From positions 63,249,754 through 63,313,753 of the forward strand of contig NC_061508.1 in assembly GCF_022539505.1 (NCBI RefSeq): 64,000 bases of DNA, read 5' to 3'. Within the stretch, counting starts at the first letter, position 1, and each line of letters starts with the position of its first letter. Positions 10,889 through 22,658 of this stretch are shown here, piece by piece. Under the pieces are notes generated by a model. The model was not told the DNA's origin. It searched no databases and saw nothing but the letters and a program-made list of their open reading frames with translations. Origin of the DNA: Lolium rigidum (Eukaryota > Streptophyta > Magnoliopsida > Poales > Poaceae). The position numbers were made by a program, and so were the translations under genes.

Positions 10889-11564
10889 GTGCATGATGGG
10901 ATTCGTAGCATAGAAAACAAAAAAATTCCTACCGCGAGAACGAAATTCAAGCAAAGATGCAATCTAGTAGACGGTAGCAACGAGGGGATAACGAGACTAA
11001 CCCTTGAAGATTTCCAAAGCCTACGAGATTAGACCTCGTTGTTGCAGAAGATGATCAGTTGCCGCTTTCAAAAGCGTGTAGAAGATCTTGATGGTGCCAC
11101 AATCGGGCAGCACCTCCGTACTCGATCACACGTTCGGTGTTGATGAAGACGTCCTTCTCCCCGTTCCAGCGGGCAGCGGAAGTAGTAGATCCTCCTCGAA
11201 ATCCCGGCAGCACGACGGCGTGGTGGCGGTGGTGGTGGAGATCTCCGGCAGGGCTTCGCCAAAGCGTATGCGGGAGAGGTGGAGGAGGAGAGGCGGCTAG
11301 GGTTTGGGGAGAGGGGGCGCCGGCCACTATAGGGGGCGGCCAAGGCTTTGGTGTGGCCGGCCCCCTCCCCTTGCTCCTCATTATATAGGTGGAACCCCCA
11401 AGTGTTGGACTACAAGTCTTCGAATAAGAAACCTACCCAAGGAGGGACTCCCACTCAAGGTGGGATTCCCACCTTCCCTTGGAAGGGGGTGGCCGGCCAC
11501 CATGGGGGAGTCCACCTGGGACTCCTCCCCCTTAGGGTTGGCCGGCCATGCTAGGTGGAGTCCC

Positions 11565-14500
11565 TGTAACATCCCAAGTTTCAACAATAATAAAATCAAG
11601 AGAGGGGTTTCAATTACTCAAATTTTGCAACAAACAAAAACTTTTTATATGCATATAGTGTCACATATAGTTTCATGCATATGAGTGAATTTCTTTTGTG
11701 CAATTGCCATGATGAGTGTTAGTATGATGATCAATTGCTATTAAACCCTAAACTAAGATCACCTAACCCTAAATTGAGAAGAATAGAAGAAAATGAGAAA
11801 AACCCATTTCTCACTCACATACAACTTAGGCCAAATTGCAAATCTTCACCATAGGCCACCATTACTTGATCTCTTGCTTGTAGAATGCTTAGATATGATA
11901 AACACACCCAATTTCAGCAAAGAAACAAGAATCAAACCAAAGAAAATCTCAAAACCTTCACACATATGATAATGGTCATATGTCACCTTTTTATTTTCTT
12001 CACCACTTTGCCCCTCATTATCTTTTTATTCCTAAACCAGACTTGGTCAACTAAGGCCACCTCATCCAAGACTAAGTGATGATGAACAATGTTGGTGTTG
12101 ACCACCAGGGCTAGAGTTGACTAGGTTGACCAGAAATGATGTGCCAAGATGGAACCCGAGAATGAAAACAAGATCATCTCACTTTTGAAATTTTGCAAAT
12201 CTTCTTCAAAATGAATACCACCACCACCAATCCTTCACATTAATTATATAATTGAGCTGTACCAAAAAGATTTCCAAAATTCATCAAATTTGTTCTTGCG
12301 GGCATTGTGCCGAACACCTTGCTGGCATTGTTTCAGAATTGTGTTACACACTATTATCCAGTGGTTTCTTGCCTAAACCACTTTCATCTTGTGATCATTA
12401 GCTCCCTCTGCATCCCCTGCATCGAGCCTAGCCTTTGCCACCGTCGTTTAAAGTGGAAAAGAGAGGAGAGATGCACCACACCGTACCATGCCGGCCACCT
12501 TTGGCATCTCTCTCTCTGGCCTCCCTCTCAACCCTTCTCCTTGTCCTGGAGCATCTCTGCAGCACGAGGAACCTCACCGTACCCAGCCCTAGCTCGCCAA
12601 GCCACGGCATTGGCCAGACGCGCCGCGTCCAGAATGATGCCAGTGCACGCCTGGGCACACGGTGAGCGCGCTCTGGCCGCGCCAGTACGTCGCGCGCTCG
12701 ATCGCCTCCGTCTTTCCCCTGCATCCCTACGCCTGGAACGAGCACCACCACCCTCACCTCTACCACCTAGACACACTCGAGCGACTGCGGCCGCCTTGTC
12801 ACCGTCGTCCTCGCCGGAATTATGCCGCGGGTACTGCCATGATCATCGCACGCGCCCGAGCTCTCCCATCGCCCTTTTCTCTGCGTCGCTGCACGTTGAG
12901 CATCGCCAGGACGATGCCTATCTCTAGCCGTCCTCGCCTTGCCCCTTCGCGCACTGGAGGCGCCACGCCATGGACGCTCCTCCACAGCACCCGTCGGCCA
13001 CCCTCCCTCTACTATAAATAGAGGAGCTCAGCCCTCCATTTCTTCACACAACTTGCTCCCCTCTCATCACTGATCCTTCTCCACCCATCAATTTCACCCC
13101 ACTTCGCCGGAGCAGCCCCAATCGAGAGCTCGAAGCCGCCGGAGCCCGCGGAACCTCTGCCTCGACTGGAGCCTCGCCGAGCGCCGCCGCTGCACCAGAC
13201 GCTTCCTCATCTACTTCCACTTCACCGAGCAGCCTGCCTTTCCTCTCCGACGGCCTGGTACTCCCTCCGACCCCCTAGGCTCGCCGCCAGTGAGCCCGTC
13301 GCTCGTCGGAGACGACGACGATCACCGACCGCACGATCTTGTTCTAATCCTACGGTCCATCTCCCTCGTACCGTTTCGCTGATTAAAAGCCACTGACGGG
13401 TGGCCCCCACCTCGTCAGGGCGGCCCAAATGCACCCGTTGCTTGTTGGGCTGCGCTGTGTATTTTAAATCTGTTTCGGCCCAGTAGCGTTTCCCGCCTAG
13501 CCCAACGATTCAAATTTAGGTTTAATAATTATTCAAATGCCCTGCAGATGCTTTAGTAAAACTTAAATTGTTTGAAATCTACCAATCCAAATTTAGCAAA
13601 CTTTATACCGTTGGAAAGCCAATGAAATTATCTAGCCAATGCCACTGGTCCCATCTCCAATTTCGTAGTAGAATTAAAATGCTAAAAATAACAGGGACTT
13701 TTGCAACTTGAAACTTAATTTAAAATTTAACCAAAATTGATTTGGAGTTGATTCCAACTCTCATAAATCACAATTGATGTTCTTTAATTGTTTATGCCAT
13801 AATATAGCCAAGTTGTTTGCATGATCATGTACTGGATCAAAATAATGGTTAAATAGCCATTTCTAGTGCATTTAAATTATGGAATTCAAATCTTATAAAT
13901 AGTATGAGAGCTACTCTATCATTTAAATCTTGATCCTAAGTAATACAATTAGAGGAAATGACCTTAGGCTAATAAACCTCTGATTGTTATTACTTAGAGA
14001 TTTTAAACCATTTAAATGTTAGTGTTAAATTGTATGAGGTGTAGCACCTCATTTAAATTATTACTCCCTCATAATAGATATGAAATGTTGACCTTGGTCA
14101 ACTTATATTTCATACCTTATTATTATTTGTGGAGATTAAATCTTTATAGGATTTAATGAGAGGAAGTTATTCTCTCCCAAGACTTAAATAGCAAATCAAA
14201 TAAATACTTATAATGAGAGGAAATTATTTTTCTCTTAAATAAGAACAAACCAAGTAACTCACCTTGCCATGATGGATGTGATGTTAGAATTAAGTGGTGA
14301 ACCCTCTTGTGTGTTTTAGTCTAGCATGCAAGTATTTGTGTGGTGATTGTGTACTCGTATTCGTATATAGACGCTAGTAACGAGGAATACTTGGAGGAGG
14401 GAAGCTACTCTCAAGAGGAGGAGGAAAACTTTGACTCCTATCCCCACCAAGGCAAGCTAATACTCTTGCTAACCACCATGATGCAAAGCTCTACAAGAGC

Positions 14501-15865
14501 AAGGCACCATCACCCCTTTAATTTTATGTATTACCTATCCCATGTTTTTACTTTGCAATTATTTTGCTTATTTACTTCAAAGTACTTTTGATTCATGATT
14601 TACTTGGTTTAGAGTAGAACAAGATTTAAGGTTAGCTTAGAACAAATCAAAGCTAGATAGCACCCCTCATGAAATAGTGGCTAGTGCTAATCAAATAAAA
14701 TTTGACTACTCTAGATGGGAACATGTGACTTTGAAATGAAATTTGAAACCTTGGAATGATGAGTCATTTCCATTGAATGATTTTTGAAGGAGAATATGAC
14801 CAAGAGAAGATGGTGATTTTTGATATAAAACTGATATGGGTTTGAATGCGATACCCTTCCAATTATACAAGTACCCCCACAATACCTGATTATGGGTAGG
14901 GCTTAACTAGAAACTTGTGTATTTTAGTATGGGTTCCCTCTAAACAAGCATCATAGGGGTTACGCCGAGGCTGCCTCCGTATATGGGAAATGATGTGAAT
15001 ATGAGGTGAATGTACGACCCAAGCCCTCGTGCGGTTCCGGGTTAACAGTTGGTTTTCACCGGGAGGCCAAGCTCATGGGGAGAGGTGCCTATACTAGTAT
15101 ATATAAGTGAAAGGCTAAGGTTGATGATCCGCGTACTTGAGTTACGATGATTCGGGGTTATCCTCGACGGATGTAATCAAAAGTTGTGGCACAAGAGTAC
15201 AACCTCTGCAGAGTGTTAAACCTATTCGAATAGCCGTGTCCGCGGTTATGGACGATTGGAAAGGCCATACTATTTCCGTTATCAGAATTTTTGATCTTAA
15301 AAATAATGATGAATTGAAAGGTGATTTGACTTGGATCACAAATGATTTGTGGGAATGACACTAATGTTCCCACCTGAGTTAGTCTACCAAATGATGAGTC
15401 TTTACTAAATTTTTGATGAACTAAAACTTGGCTTTATGCAAATAAACCTAGAGCTTAGCACCCCTTACTACACTAGATATGTATTTACCTTAGTATTAGT
15501 TTGCGAGTACTTTAAAGTACTCATGGCTTTGCCCTGGCTATTCAAATGCCAGACTTTGAAGAGGAGCAACATTATCAGGATGACGGACAACAGGACGTCT
15601 ACGATAACTAGGATCGTCTTCTAACGTCAAGCGTTGCCTGTGGAATAGATAGTCCACTACTACTACACTTCCGCTACTTATGTGTGATGTTGAACAATCT
15701 ATTTGTGTAATATTGGATCATGTGATCCGTTGTTGTAAGACAAGTATGTGTTGTAATAAATGATGACTCTGAACTACTTACTATTATGTCTCGCAAAAAC
15801 AATCTTCCTGGGATTGCGATGTATGATATAATGGGCATCTGGACTCAAAAATCCGGGTGTTGACA
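11565..15865 (+). mobile_element. 4.3-kb solo LTR of a LARD-like element
   Basis: The insert begins TGTAACATCCC and ends GGGTGTTGACA, with GTCCC duplicated at 11560-11564 and 15866-15870. No second copy, primer-binding site or coding region is present, so it behaves as one very long LTR left by LTR-LTR recombination. A promoter-like core lies in a GC-rich block: CTACTATAAATAGAGG at about 13010, followed by a C-rich, ATG-poor leader. Very long LTRs without coding capacity are known in Triticeae LARD families such as Sukkula; that name is only a candidate. Confidence 0.8.
13010..13022 (+). promoter_or_regulatory. TATA box of the long solo LTR
   Basis: CTATAAATAGAGG is a near-perfect plant TATA box. 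It is followed by CTCAGCCCTCCATTTCTTC and a leader rich in C and T, as expected just after a transcription start in an LTR U3/R junction. Confidence 0.6.
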
Positions 15866-16964
15866 GTCCCTTCGGGACTCCGCCTTCCATACTGATTTCT
15901 TCCGGACTTTTCTAGAACCTTCTAGAACCTTCCATAAATGCACCGGATCATTTTCAAACTTATAAAATGACTTTCTATATATGAATCTTATTCTCCGGAC
16001 CATTTCGGAACTCCTCGTGATGTCCTAGATCCCATCCGAGACTCCGAACAAAACTTCGAACTCCATTCCATATTCCATATCTACTTAAACGACATCAAAC
16101 CTTAAGTGTGTCACCCTACGGTTCGCGAACTATGTAGACATGGTTTGAGACCTCTCTCCAACCAATAACCAATAGCGGGATCTGGAGATCCATAATGGCT
16201 CCCACATATTCAACGATGACTTAGTGATCGAATGAACCATTCACATACGATACTGATTCCCTTTGTCACGCAATATTTTACTTGTCCGAGGTTTGATCAT
16301 CAGTATCTCAATACCTTGTTCAACTTCGTCTCCTGACAAGTACTCTTTACTCGTACCGTGGTATGTGGTCTCTTATGAACCATTCATATGCTTGCAAGCT
16401 AATTAGACGACATTCCACCGAGAGGGCCCAGAGTATATCTATCCGTCATCGGGATGGACAAATCCCACTGTTGATCCATATGCCTCAACTCATACTTTCC
16501 AGATACTTAATCCCACCTTTATAACCACCCATTTACGCAGTGGCGTTTGATGTAATCAAAGTACCTTTCTGGTATAAGTGATTTACATGATCTCATGGTC
16601 GAAGGACTAGGTAACTATGTATCGAATGCTTATAGCAAATAACTTAATGACGTGATCTTATGCTACGCTTAATTGGGTATGTCCATTACATCATTCACAT
16701 AATGACATAACCTTGTTATTAATAACATCCAATGTTCATGATCATGAAACTATGATCATCTATTAATCAACAAGCTAGTTATACAAGAGGCTTACTAGGG
16801 ACTCCTTGTTGTTTACATAACACACATCTATCAATGTTTCGGTTAATAAAATAATAGCATGATATATAAACATTTATCATAAACACAAAGATATATAATA
16901 ACCACTTTATTATTGCCTCTTGGGCATATCTCCAACAGTCTTGCACTAGAGTCAATAATCTAGA

Positions 16965-17599
16965 TTACATTGTAAGGTACCTAACACCCATGGCATTCTG
17001 GTGTTGGTCATGCTTTGCCCTAGGGAGAGCTTTAGTCAACGGATCTGCTACATTCAGATCAGTGTGTACTTTGCAAATCTTTACTTCTCCATCTTCGATG
17101 TACTCGCGAATCGAATGAAAACGCAGCTTGATATGCTTCAGCTTTTTGTGTGACCTTGGTTCTTGTGCATTGGTGATGGCACCCATGTTGTCACAATAGA
17201 TGACTAGTGGGTCCAATGCACTAGGAACCACACCAAGCTCAACAATGAACCTCTTCATCCATACCGCTTCCGATGAAGCCTCTGAAGCCGCTATGTACTC
17301 CAATCTGTTGAAGACTTCGCCACCGTGCACTGCTTCGAGCTGCACCAGCTTACTGCAGCACCATTCAATATAAACACGTACCCAGACTGAGACTTAGAGT
17401 CATCAGGATCAGTGTTCCAACTTGCATCGGTGTAACTGGTTACAGCGAGCTCTTGGTCACCTCCATAACAAAGAAACATATCCTTAGTTCTTTTCAAGTA
17501 CTTCAGGATATTCTTGACCGCTGTCCAGTGTTCCATTCCTGGATCACTTTGATATCTGCTAGTCAAACTAACTGCATGTGCTATATCCGGTCTAGTACA
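16965..17599 (-). pseudogene. Copia RNase H domain, C-terminal part (outer element)
   Basis: Two overlapping frames cover the end of pol. The first reads RPDIAHAVSLTSRYQSDPG and SYTDASWNTDPDDSKSQSGY; the second reads SEAVWMKRFIVELG, IYCDNMGAI, HIKLRFHSIREYIEDGEVK and VADPLTKALPRAKHDQ. These are the conserved aspartates and tail motifs of copia RNase H. A frame change near 17300-17345, where STESEYIAASEA would normally stand, breaks it. The frame continues across the G1 insertion at 32983 with a shared TGTAC codon stretch, which is the target duplication. Confidence 0.88.
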
Positions 17600-19313
17600 T
17601 GATACGTCTCCGACGTATCGATAATTTCTTATGTTCCATGCCACATTATTGATGATATCTACATGTTTTATGCATACTTATGTCATTATTATGCGTTTTC
17701 CGGAACTAACCTATTGACGAGATGCCGAAGTGCCGCTTCTGTTTTCTGCTGTTTTTGGTTTCAGAAATCCTAGTAAGGAAATATTCTCGGAATTGGACGA
17801 AATCAACGCCCAGAGTCTTATAATTGGACGAAGCTTCCAGAACACCCGAGAGCCGCCAGAGGGAAGCCCTGGGGGCCCCACACGCCACCCTGGCGCGGCC
17901 AGAGGGGGGCCGCGCCCCCCTAGTGTGTGGGCCCACCAGGCCCCCTCCGAGGCTGCCCTTCCGCCTACTTAAGGTCTCCGTCGCGAAAACCCTACCACGT
18001 TCGACGAAACCAGAGAAAACCTTCCGCAGCCGCCGCCATCGCGAAGCCAAGATCCGGGGGACAGAGTCTCCGTTCCGGCACGCCGCCGGGACGGGGAAGT
18101 GCCCCCGGAAGGCTCCTCCATCGACACCACCGCCATCTTCATCAACGCTGTTGTCTCCCATGAGGAGGGAGTAGTTCTCTATCGAGGCTCGGGGCTGTAC
18201 CGGTAGCTATGTGGTTAATCTCTCTCCTATGTACTTCAATACAATAATCTCATGAGCTGCCTTACATGATTGAGATTCATATGATGATGCTTGCAATCTA
18301 GATGTCATTATGCTAGTCAAGTGGGTTTTACTTATGTGATCTCCGGAGACTCCTTGTCCCACGTGTGTAAAGGTGACAGGGTGTGCACCGTGTGGGTCTC
18401 TTAGGCTATATTTCACGTAATACTTATTCACCGTTATGAATGGCATAGTGAAGTGCTTATTTATATCCCTTTATGATTGCAATGTGTTTTGTATCACAAT
18501 TTATCCGTGTGCTACTCTAGTGATGTTATTAAAGTAGTTTATTCCTCCCGCACGGTGTAATGGTGACAGTGTGTGCATCGTGTAGTACTTGGCGTAGGCT
18601 ATGATTGTGATCTCTTGTAGATTATGAAGTTAACTATTGCTATGATGGTATTGATGTGATCTATGCCTCCTTTCGTAGTGTGAAGGTGACAGGTGTGCAT
18701 GCTATGTTAGTACTTGGTTTGGTTATGTTGATCTGTCATGCACTCTAAGGTTATTTAAATATGAACATTGAATATTGTGGAGCTTGTTAACTCCGGCATT
18801 GAGGGTTCGTGTAATCCTACACGCTTAGTGGTGTTCATCATCCAACAAGAGAGTGTAGAGTCTAGCATCTATTTATTTATTCTGTTATGTGATCAATGTT
18901 GAGAGTGTCCACTAGTGAAAGTATGATCCCTAGGCCTTATTCCTAAATACTGCTACCGCTGTTTGTTTACTCGTTTTATCGCATCCGTACTTCCCGCAAT
19001 ATCACCACCATCAACCACACGCCAGCAAGCACTTTTCTCGGCGCCGTTACTACTCGCTCATATTCATTCATACCACTTGTATTTCACTATCTCTTCGCCG
19101 AACTAGTGCACCTATTAGGTGTGTTGGGGACACAAGAGACTTCTTGCTTTGTGGTTGCAGGGGTTGCATGAGAGGGATATCTTTGACCTCTTCCTCCCCG
19201 AGTTCGATAAACCTTGGGTGATCCACTTAAGGGAAACTTTCCGCTGTTCTACAAACCTCTCGCTCTTGGAGGCCCAACATTGTCTACAAGAATAGAAGCA
19301 CCCGTAGACATCA
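17600..19313 (+). repeat. 5' LTR of G1
   Basis: Starts TGATACGTCTCC and ends CCCGTAGACATCA. A GC-rich block at about 17870-18130 is followed by an AT-rich R/U5 part. Three copies of a GGTGACAG-GTGTGCA motif lie at about 18371, 18561 and 18683, and a copy of the primer-binding-site junction lies at about 19026. Confidence 0.88.
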
Positions 19314-19323
19314 AGCACTTTTC

Positions 19324-19337
19324 TGGCGCCGTTGCCA
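19324..19337 (+). other. Primer-binding site of G1 (tRNA-Asp type)
   Basis: TGGCGCCGTTGCCA follows the 5' LTR after ten bases. In G2 the matching site is TGGCGCCGTTGCCGGGGA, complementary to the 3' end of tRNA-Asp; the G1 copy has GCCAGGAGG in place of GCCGGGGAGG, so pairing is weakened. Confidence 0.7.
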
Positions 19338-19479
19338 GGAGGTAAGGTAAAAGGTATTCAAATCCTCCGACTACTAAGCTATTTCCTAGTCTTGTTGCCG
19401 GTGTGTGAGTGCTCGAAGCTATTTCCTTTAGATCCTGCAATTGCATCTTTTTGTTTCTTGTTTACACTAGTTAGGCATA

Positions 19480-20196
19480 ATGGACAACAATGAGCTTCTT
19501 ATTCTATTTCCCGATTTAAGACATGGATGGTTTGATGCGAAAATTAAAAAACCTATGGAACATATTAGTATGAACGCTTTGAACACCATTGTTGCTAATG
19601 ATATGGAAAATTCTAAGCTTGGGGAAGCTGGCTTTGATGAGCATGATATTTTTAGTCCCCCAAGCATTGAGGAGAAAAATTACTTTGACGATACTTTGCC
19701 TCCTATTTATGATGATATTGGTCTTTTAGTACCGCCTGTTATGGAGGATAAATTTGATTATGATTACAATATGCCTCCTATATTTGATGATGAGAATAAT
19801 AATGATAGCTACTTTGTTGAATTTGCTTCCACTACAACTAATAAAATTGATTATGCCTATGTGGAGAGTAATAATTTTATGCATGAGACTCATGATAAGA
19901 ATGCTTTATGTGATAGTTATATTGTTGAGTTTGCTCATGTTGCTACTGAAAGTTATTATGAGAGAGGAAAATATGGTTGTAGAAATTTTCATGTTACTAA
20001 AATGCCTCTCTACATGCTGAAATTTTTGAAGCTACACTTGTTCTATCTTCCTATGCTTGTTACTTTGCTCTTCATGAATTTGTTTATTTACAAGATTCCT
20101 ATGCATAGGAAGCATGTTAGGCTTAAATTTGTTTTGAATTTGCTTCTTGATGCTCTCTTTTGCTTCATACTCTATTTTTCATGTGAGCATCATTAA
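19480..20196 (+). CDS. Conserved ORF of unknown function in gypsy G1 (238 codons)
   Basis: ATG at 19480 opens MDNNELLILFPDLRHGW. Residues about 50-160 are acidic and rich in Asp, Tyr and Asn (repeated PPIYDD, YNMPPIFDD, DSYFVEFA). Residues about 170-238 are strongly hydrophobic with short basic breaks (KLHLFYLPMLVTLLFMNLF, then HRKHVRLK, then LNLLLDALFCFILYF), suggesting one or two membrane segments. I see no zinc knuckle, capsid, protease or RT motif, so it is not a standard gag or pol. G2 carries the same ORF in the same place with only whole-codon gains and losses, which argues that the protein is or was functional. The role is unknown; gag-like and envelope-like functions are both possible. 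Confidence 0.6.
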   Translation: MDNNELLILFPDLRHGWFDAKIKKPMEHISMNALNTIVANDMENSKLGEAGFDEHDIFSPPSIEEKNYFDDTLPPIYDDIGLLVPPVMEDKFDYDYNMPPIFDDENNNDSYFVEFASTTTNKIDYAYVESNNFMHETHDKNALCDSYIVEFAHVATESYYERGKYGCRNFHVTKMPLYMLKFLKLHLFYLPMLVTLLFMNLFIYKIPMHRKHVRLKFVLNLLLDALFCFILYFSCEHH

Positions 20197-22658
20197 AACT
20201 GCTGAGCCCATCTTAATGGCTATAAAGAAAGAACTTCTTGGGAGATAACCCATGTGTTTATTTTGCTACAGTACCTCTATTTTATATTTGTGTCTTGGAA
20301 GTTGTTACTACTGTAGCAACCTCTCCTTATCTTAGTTTTGTTGCATTGTTGTGCCAAGTAAAGTCTTTGATAGTAAGGTTCATACTAGATTTGGATTACT
20401 GCGCAGAAACAGATTTCTTGCTGTCACAAATTTCGATCTGCCTCTTTGTAGGTAACTCAGAAAAATCTGCCAATTTACGTGCTTGATCCTCAGATATGTA
20501 CGCAACTTTCATTCAATTTGGGCATTTTCATTTGAGCAAGTCTGTTGGCTCAATAAAATTCGTCTTTACGGACTGTTCTGTTTTGACAGATTCTGCCTTT
20601 TATTTCGCATTGCTTCTTTTGCTATGTTGGATGGATTTCTTTGTTCCATTAACTTCCAGTGGCTTTGGGCAATGTCCAGAAGTGTTAAAAATGATTGTGT
20701 CACCTCTGAACATGTGAATTTTTGATTATGCACTAACCCTCTAATGAGTTTGTTTCGAGTTTGGTGTGGAGGAAGTTTTCAAGGGTCAAGAGAGGAGGAT
20801 GATATACTATGATCAAGAAGAGTGAAGAGTCTAAGCTTGGGGATGCTCCCGTGGTTCATCCCTGCATATTTCAAGAAGACTCAAGCATCTAAGCTTGGGG
20901 ATGCCCAAGGCATCCCTTTCTTCATCGACAACTTATCAGGTTCCTTCTCTTGAAACTATATTTTTATTCAGTCACATCTTATGTACTTTACTTGGAGCGT
21001 CTGTGTGCTTTTATTTTCGTTTTGTGTTTGAATAAATTCATGATTGTGTGGGAGAGAGACACGCTCCGCTGTTGCATATGAACACTTGTGTTCTTCGCTT
21101 TATCTTTAGTGTTCATGGCTAAGGTTGAAACTGCTTCATTCATTGTTATATGGTTGGAAACGGAAAATGCCGCATGTGCTAAATGGTATAATGTCTTGAA
21201 TAATGTGATACTTGGCAATTGTTGTGCTCATATAGATCATGTTTAAGCTCTTGCATCATATACTTTGCACCTATTAATGAAGAAATACATAGAGCTTGCT
21301 AAATTTGGTTTGCATAATTGGTCTCTCTAAAGTCTAGATAATTTCTAGTATTGAGTTTGAACAACAAGGAAGACGGTGTAGAGTCTTATAATGTTTACAA
21401 TATGTCTTTTATGTGAGTTTTGCTGCAACGGTTCATCCTTGTGTTTGTTTCAAATAACCTTGCTAGCCTAAACCTTGTATCGAGAGGGAATACTTCTCAT
21501 GCATCCAAAATCCTTGAGCCAACCACTATGCCATTTGTGTCCACCATACCTACCTACTACATGGTATTTCTCCGCCATTCCAAAGTAAATTGCTTGAGTG
21601 CTACCTTTAAATAATTCAAAATTTATCACCTCTGATTTGTGTCAATGTTTTATAGCTCATGAGGAAGTATGTGGTGTTTATCTTTCATTCTTGTTGGGCA
21701 ACTTTCACCAATGGACTAGTGGCTTCATCCGCTTATCCAATAATTTTGCAAAAAGAGTCAGCGCGGGGTTCCCAGCCCCCAATTAATCAACCTTCATTAA
21801 TAATTCTCTTCACATGTTTTGCTCGATTCATCAGTAAGCAACTTAATTTTGCAAATAGACACTCCTTCATGGTATGTGAATGTTGGAAGGCACCCGAGGA
21901 TTCGGTTAGCCATGGCTTGTGTAAGCAAAAGGTTGGGAGGAGTGTCATCCATAAATAAAACTAAAATACATGTGTAAACAAAAGAGAAGAGGGATGATCT
22001 ACCTTGCTGGTAGAGATAACGTCCTTCATGGGAGCCGCTCTTTGAAGGTTTGTCCGGCAAGGGGGTTAGAGTGCCCACTACCATTCGTTGACAACAACAA
22101 ACACCTCTCAAAATTTTACTTTTATGCTCTCTTTATGTTTTCAAAACCAAAGCTCTAGCACAAATATAGCAATCAATGCTTCCCTCTACGAAGGACCTTT
22201 CTTTTACTTTTTTGATTGAGTCAGTTCACCTATCTCTCTCCACCTCAAGAAGCAAACACTTGTGTGAACTGTGCATTGATTCCTACATACTTGCATATTG
22301 CATTTGTTATATTACTCTATGTTGACAATTATCCATGAGATATACATGTTATAAGTTGAAAGCAACCGCTGAACTTAATCTTCCTTTGTGTTGCTTCAAT
22401 ACCTTTACTTTGATTTATTGCTTTATGAGTTAACTCTTATGCAAGACTTATTGATGCTTGTCTTGAAAGTACTATTCATGAAAAGTCTTTGCTTTATGAT
22501 TCATTTGTTTACTCATGTCATTACCATTGCTTTGATCGCTGCATTCATTACATATGCTTACAATAGTATGATCAAGGTTATGATGGCATGTCACTCCGTA
22601 AATTATCTTTGTTATCGTTTACTCGCTCGGGACGAGCGAGAACTAAGCTTGGGGATGC
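20197..22658 (+). other. Non-coding internal region of G1 up to the polypurine tract
   Basis: AT-rich DNA without pol motifs lies in all frames. It ends in GAACTAAGCTTGGGGATGC, the polypurine tract, immediately before the 3' LTR, which begins CGACACGTCTCC instead of TGATACGTCTCC, so the terminal TG is mutated. Confidence 0.7.
20830..20905 (+). repeat. Two internal copies of the polypurine-tract motif in G1
   Basis: TCTAAGCTTGGGGATGC occurs twice here, about 60 bases apart. The same AAGCTTGGGGATGC stands directly before the 3' LTR (about 22645-22658). The internal copies may act as extra plus-strand priming tracts or be remnants of a local duplication. Confidence 0.6.

Larger units (their letters stand above)
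10894..16937 (-). repeat. 3' LTR of outer copia element, split by a solo LTR
   Basis: The plus-strand sequence begins TGATGGGATTCG (10894) and ends GATATGCCC-type wording, ...CTCCAACA, at 16937. A 4301-base insertion plus its duplicated target interrupts it at 11565. The pieces 10894-11564 and 15871-16937 join without loss when compared with the 5' LTR. Confidence 0.9.

Noticed and set aside
18369..18705. Possible CRISPR-like spacing of repeats in the gypsy LTR
   Set aside because: Only three imperfect copies with unequal spacing in a plant retrotransposon LTR.
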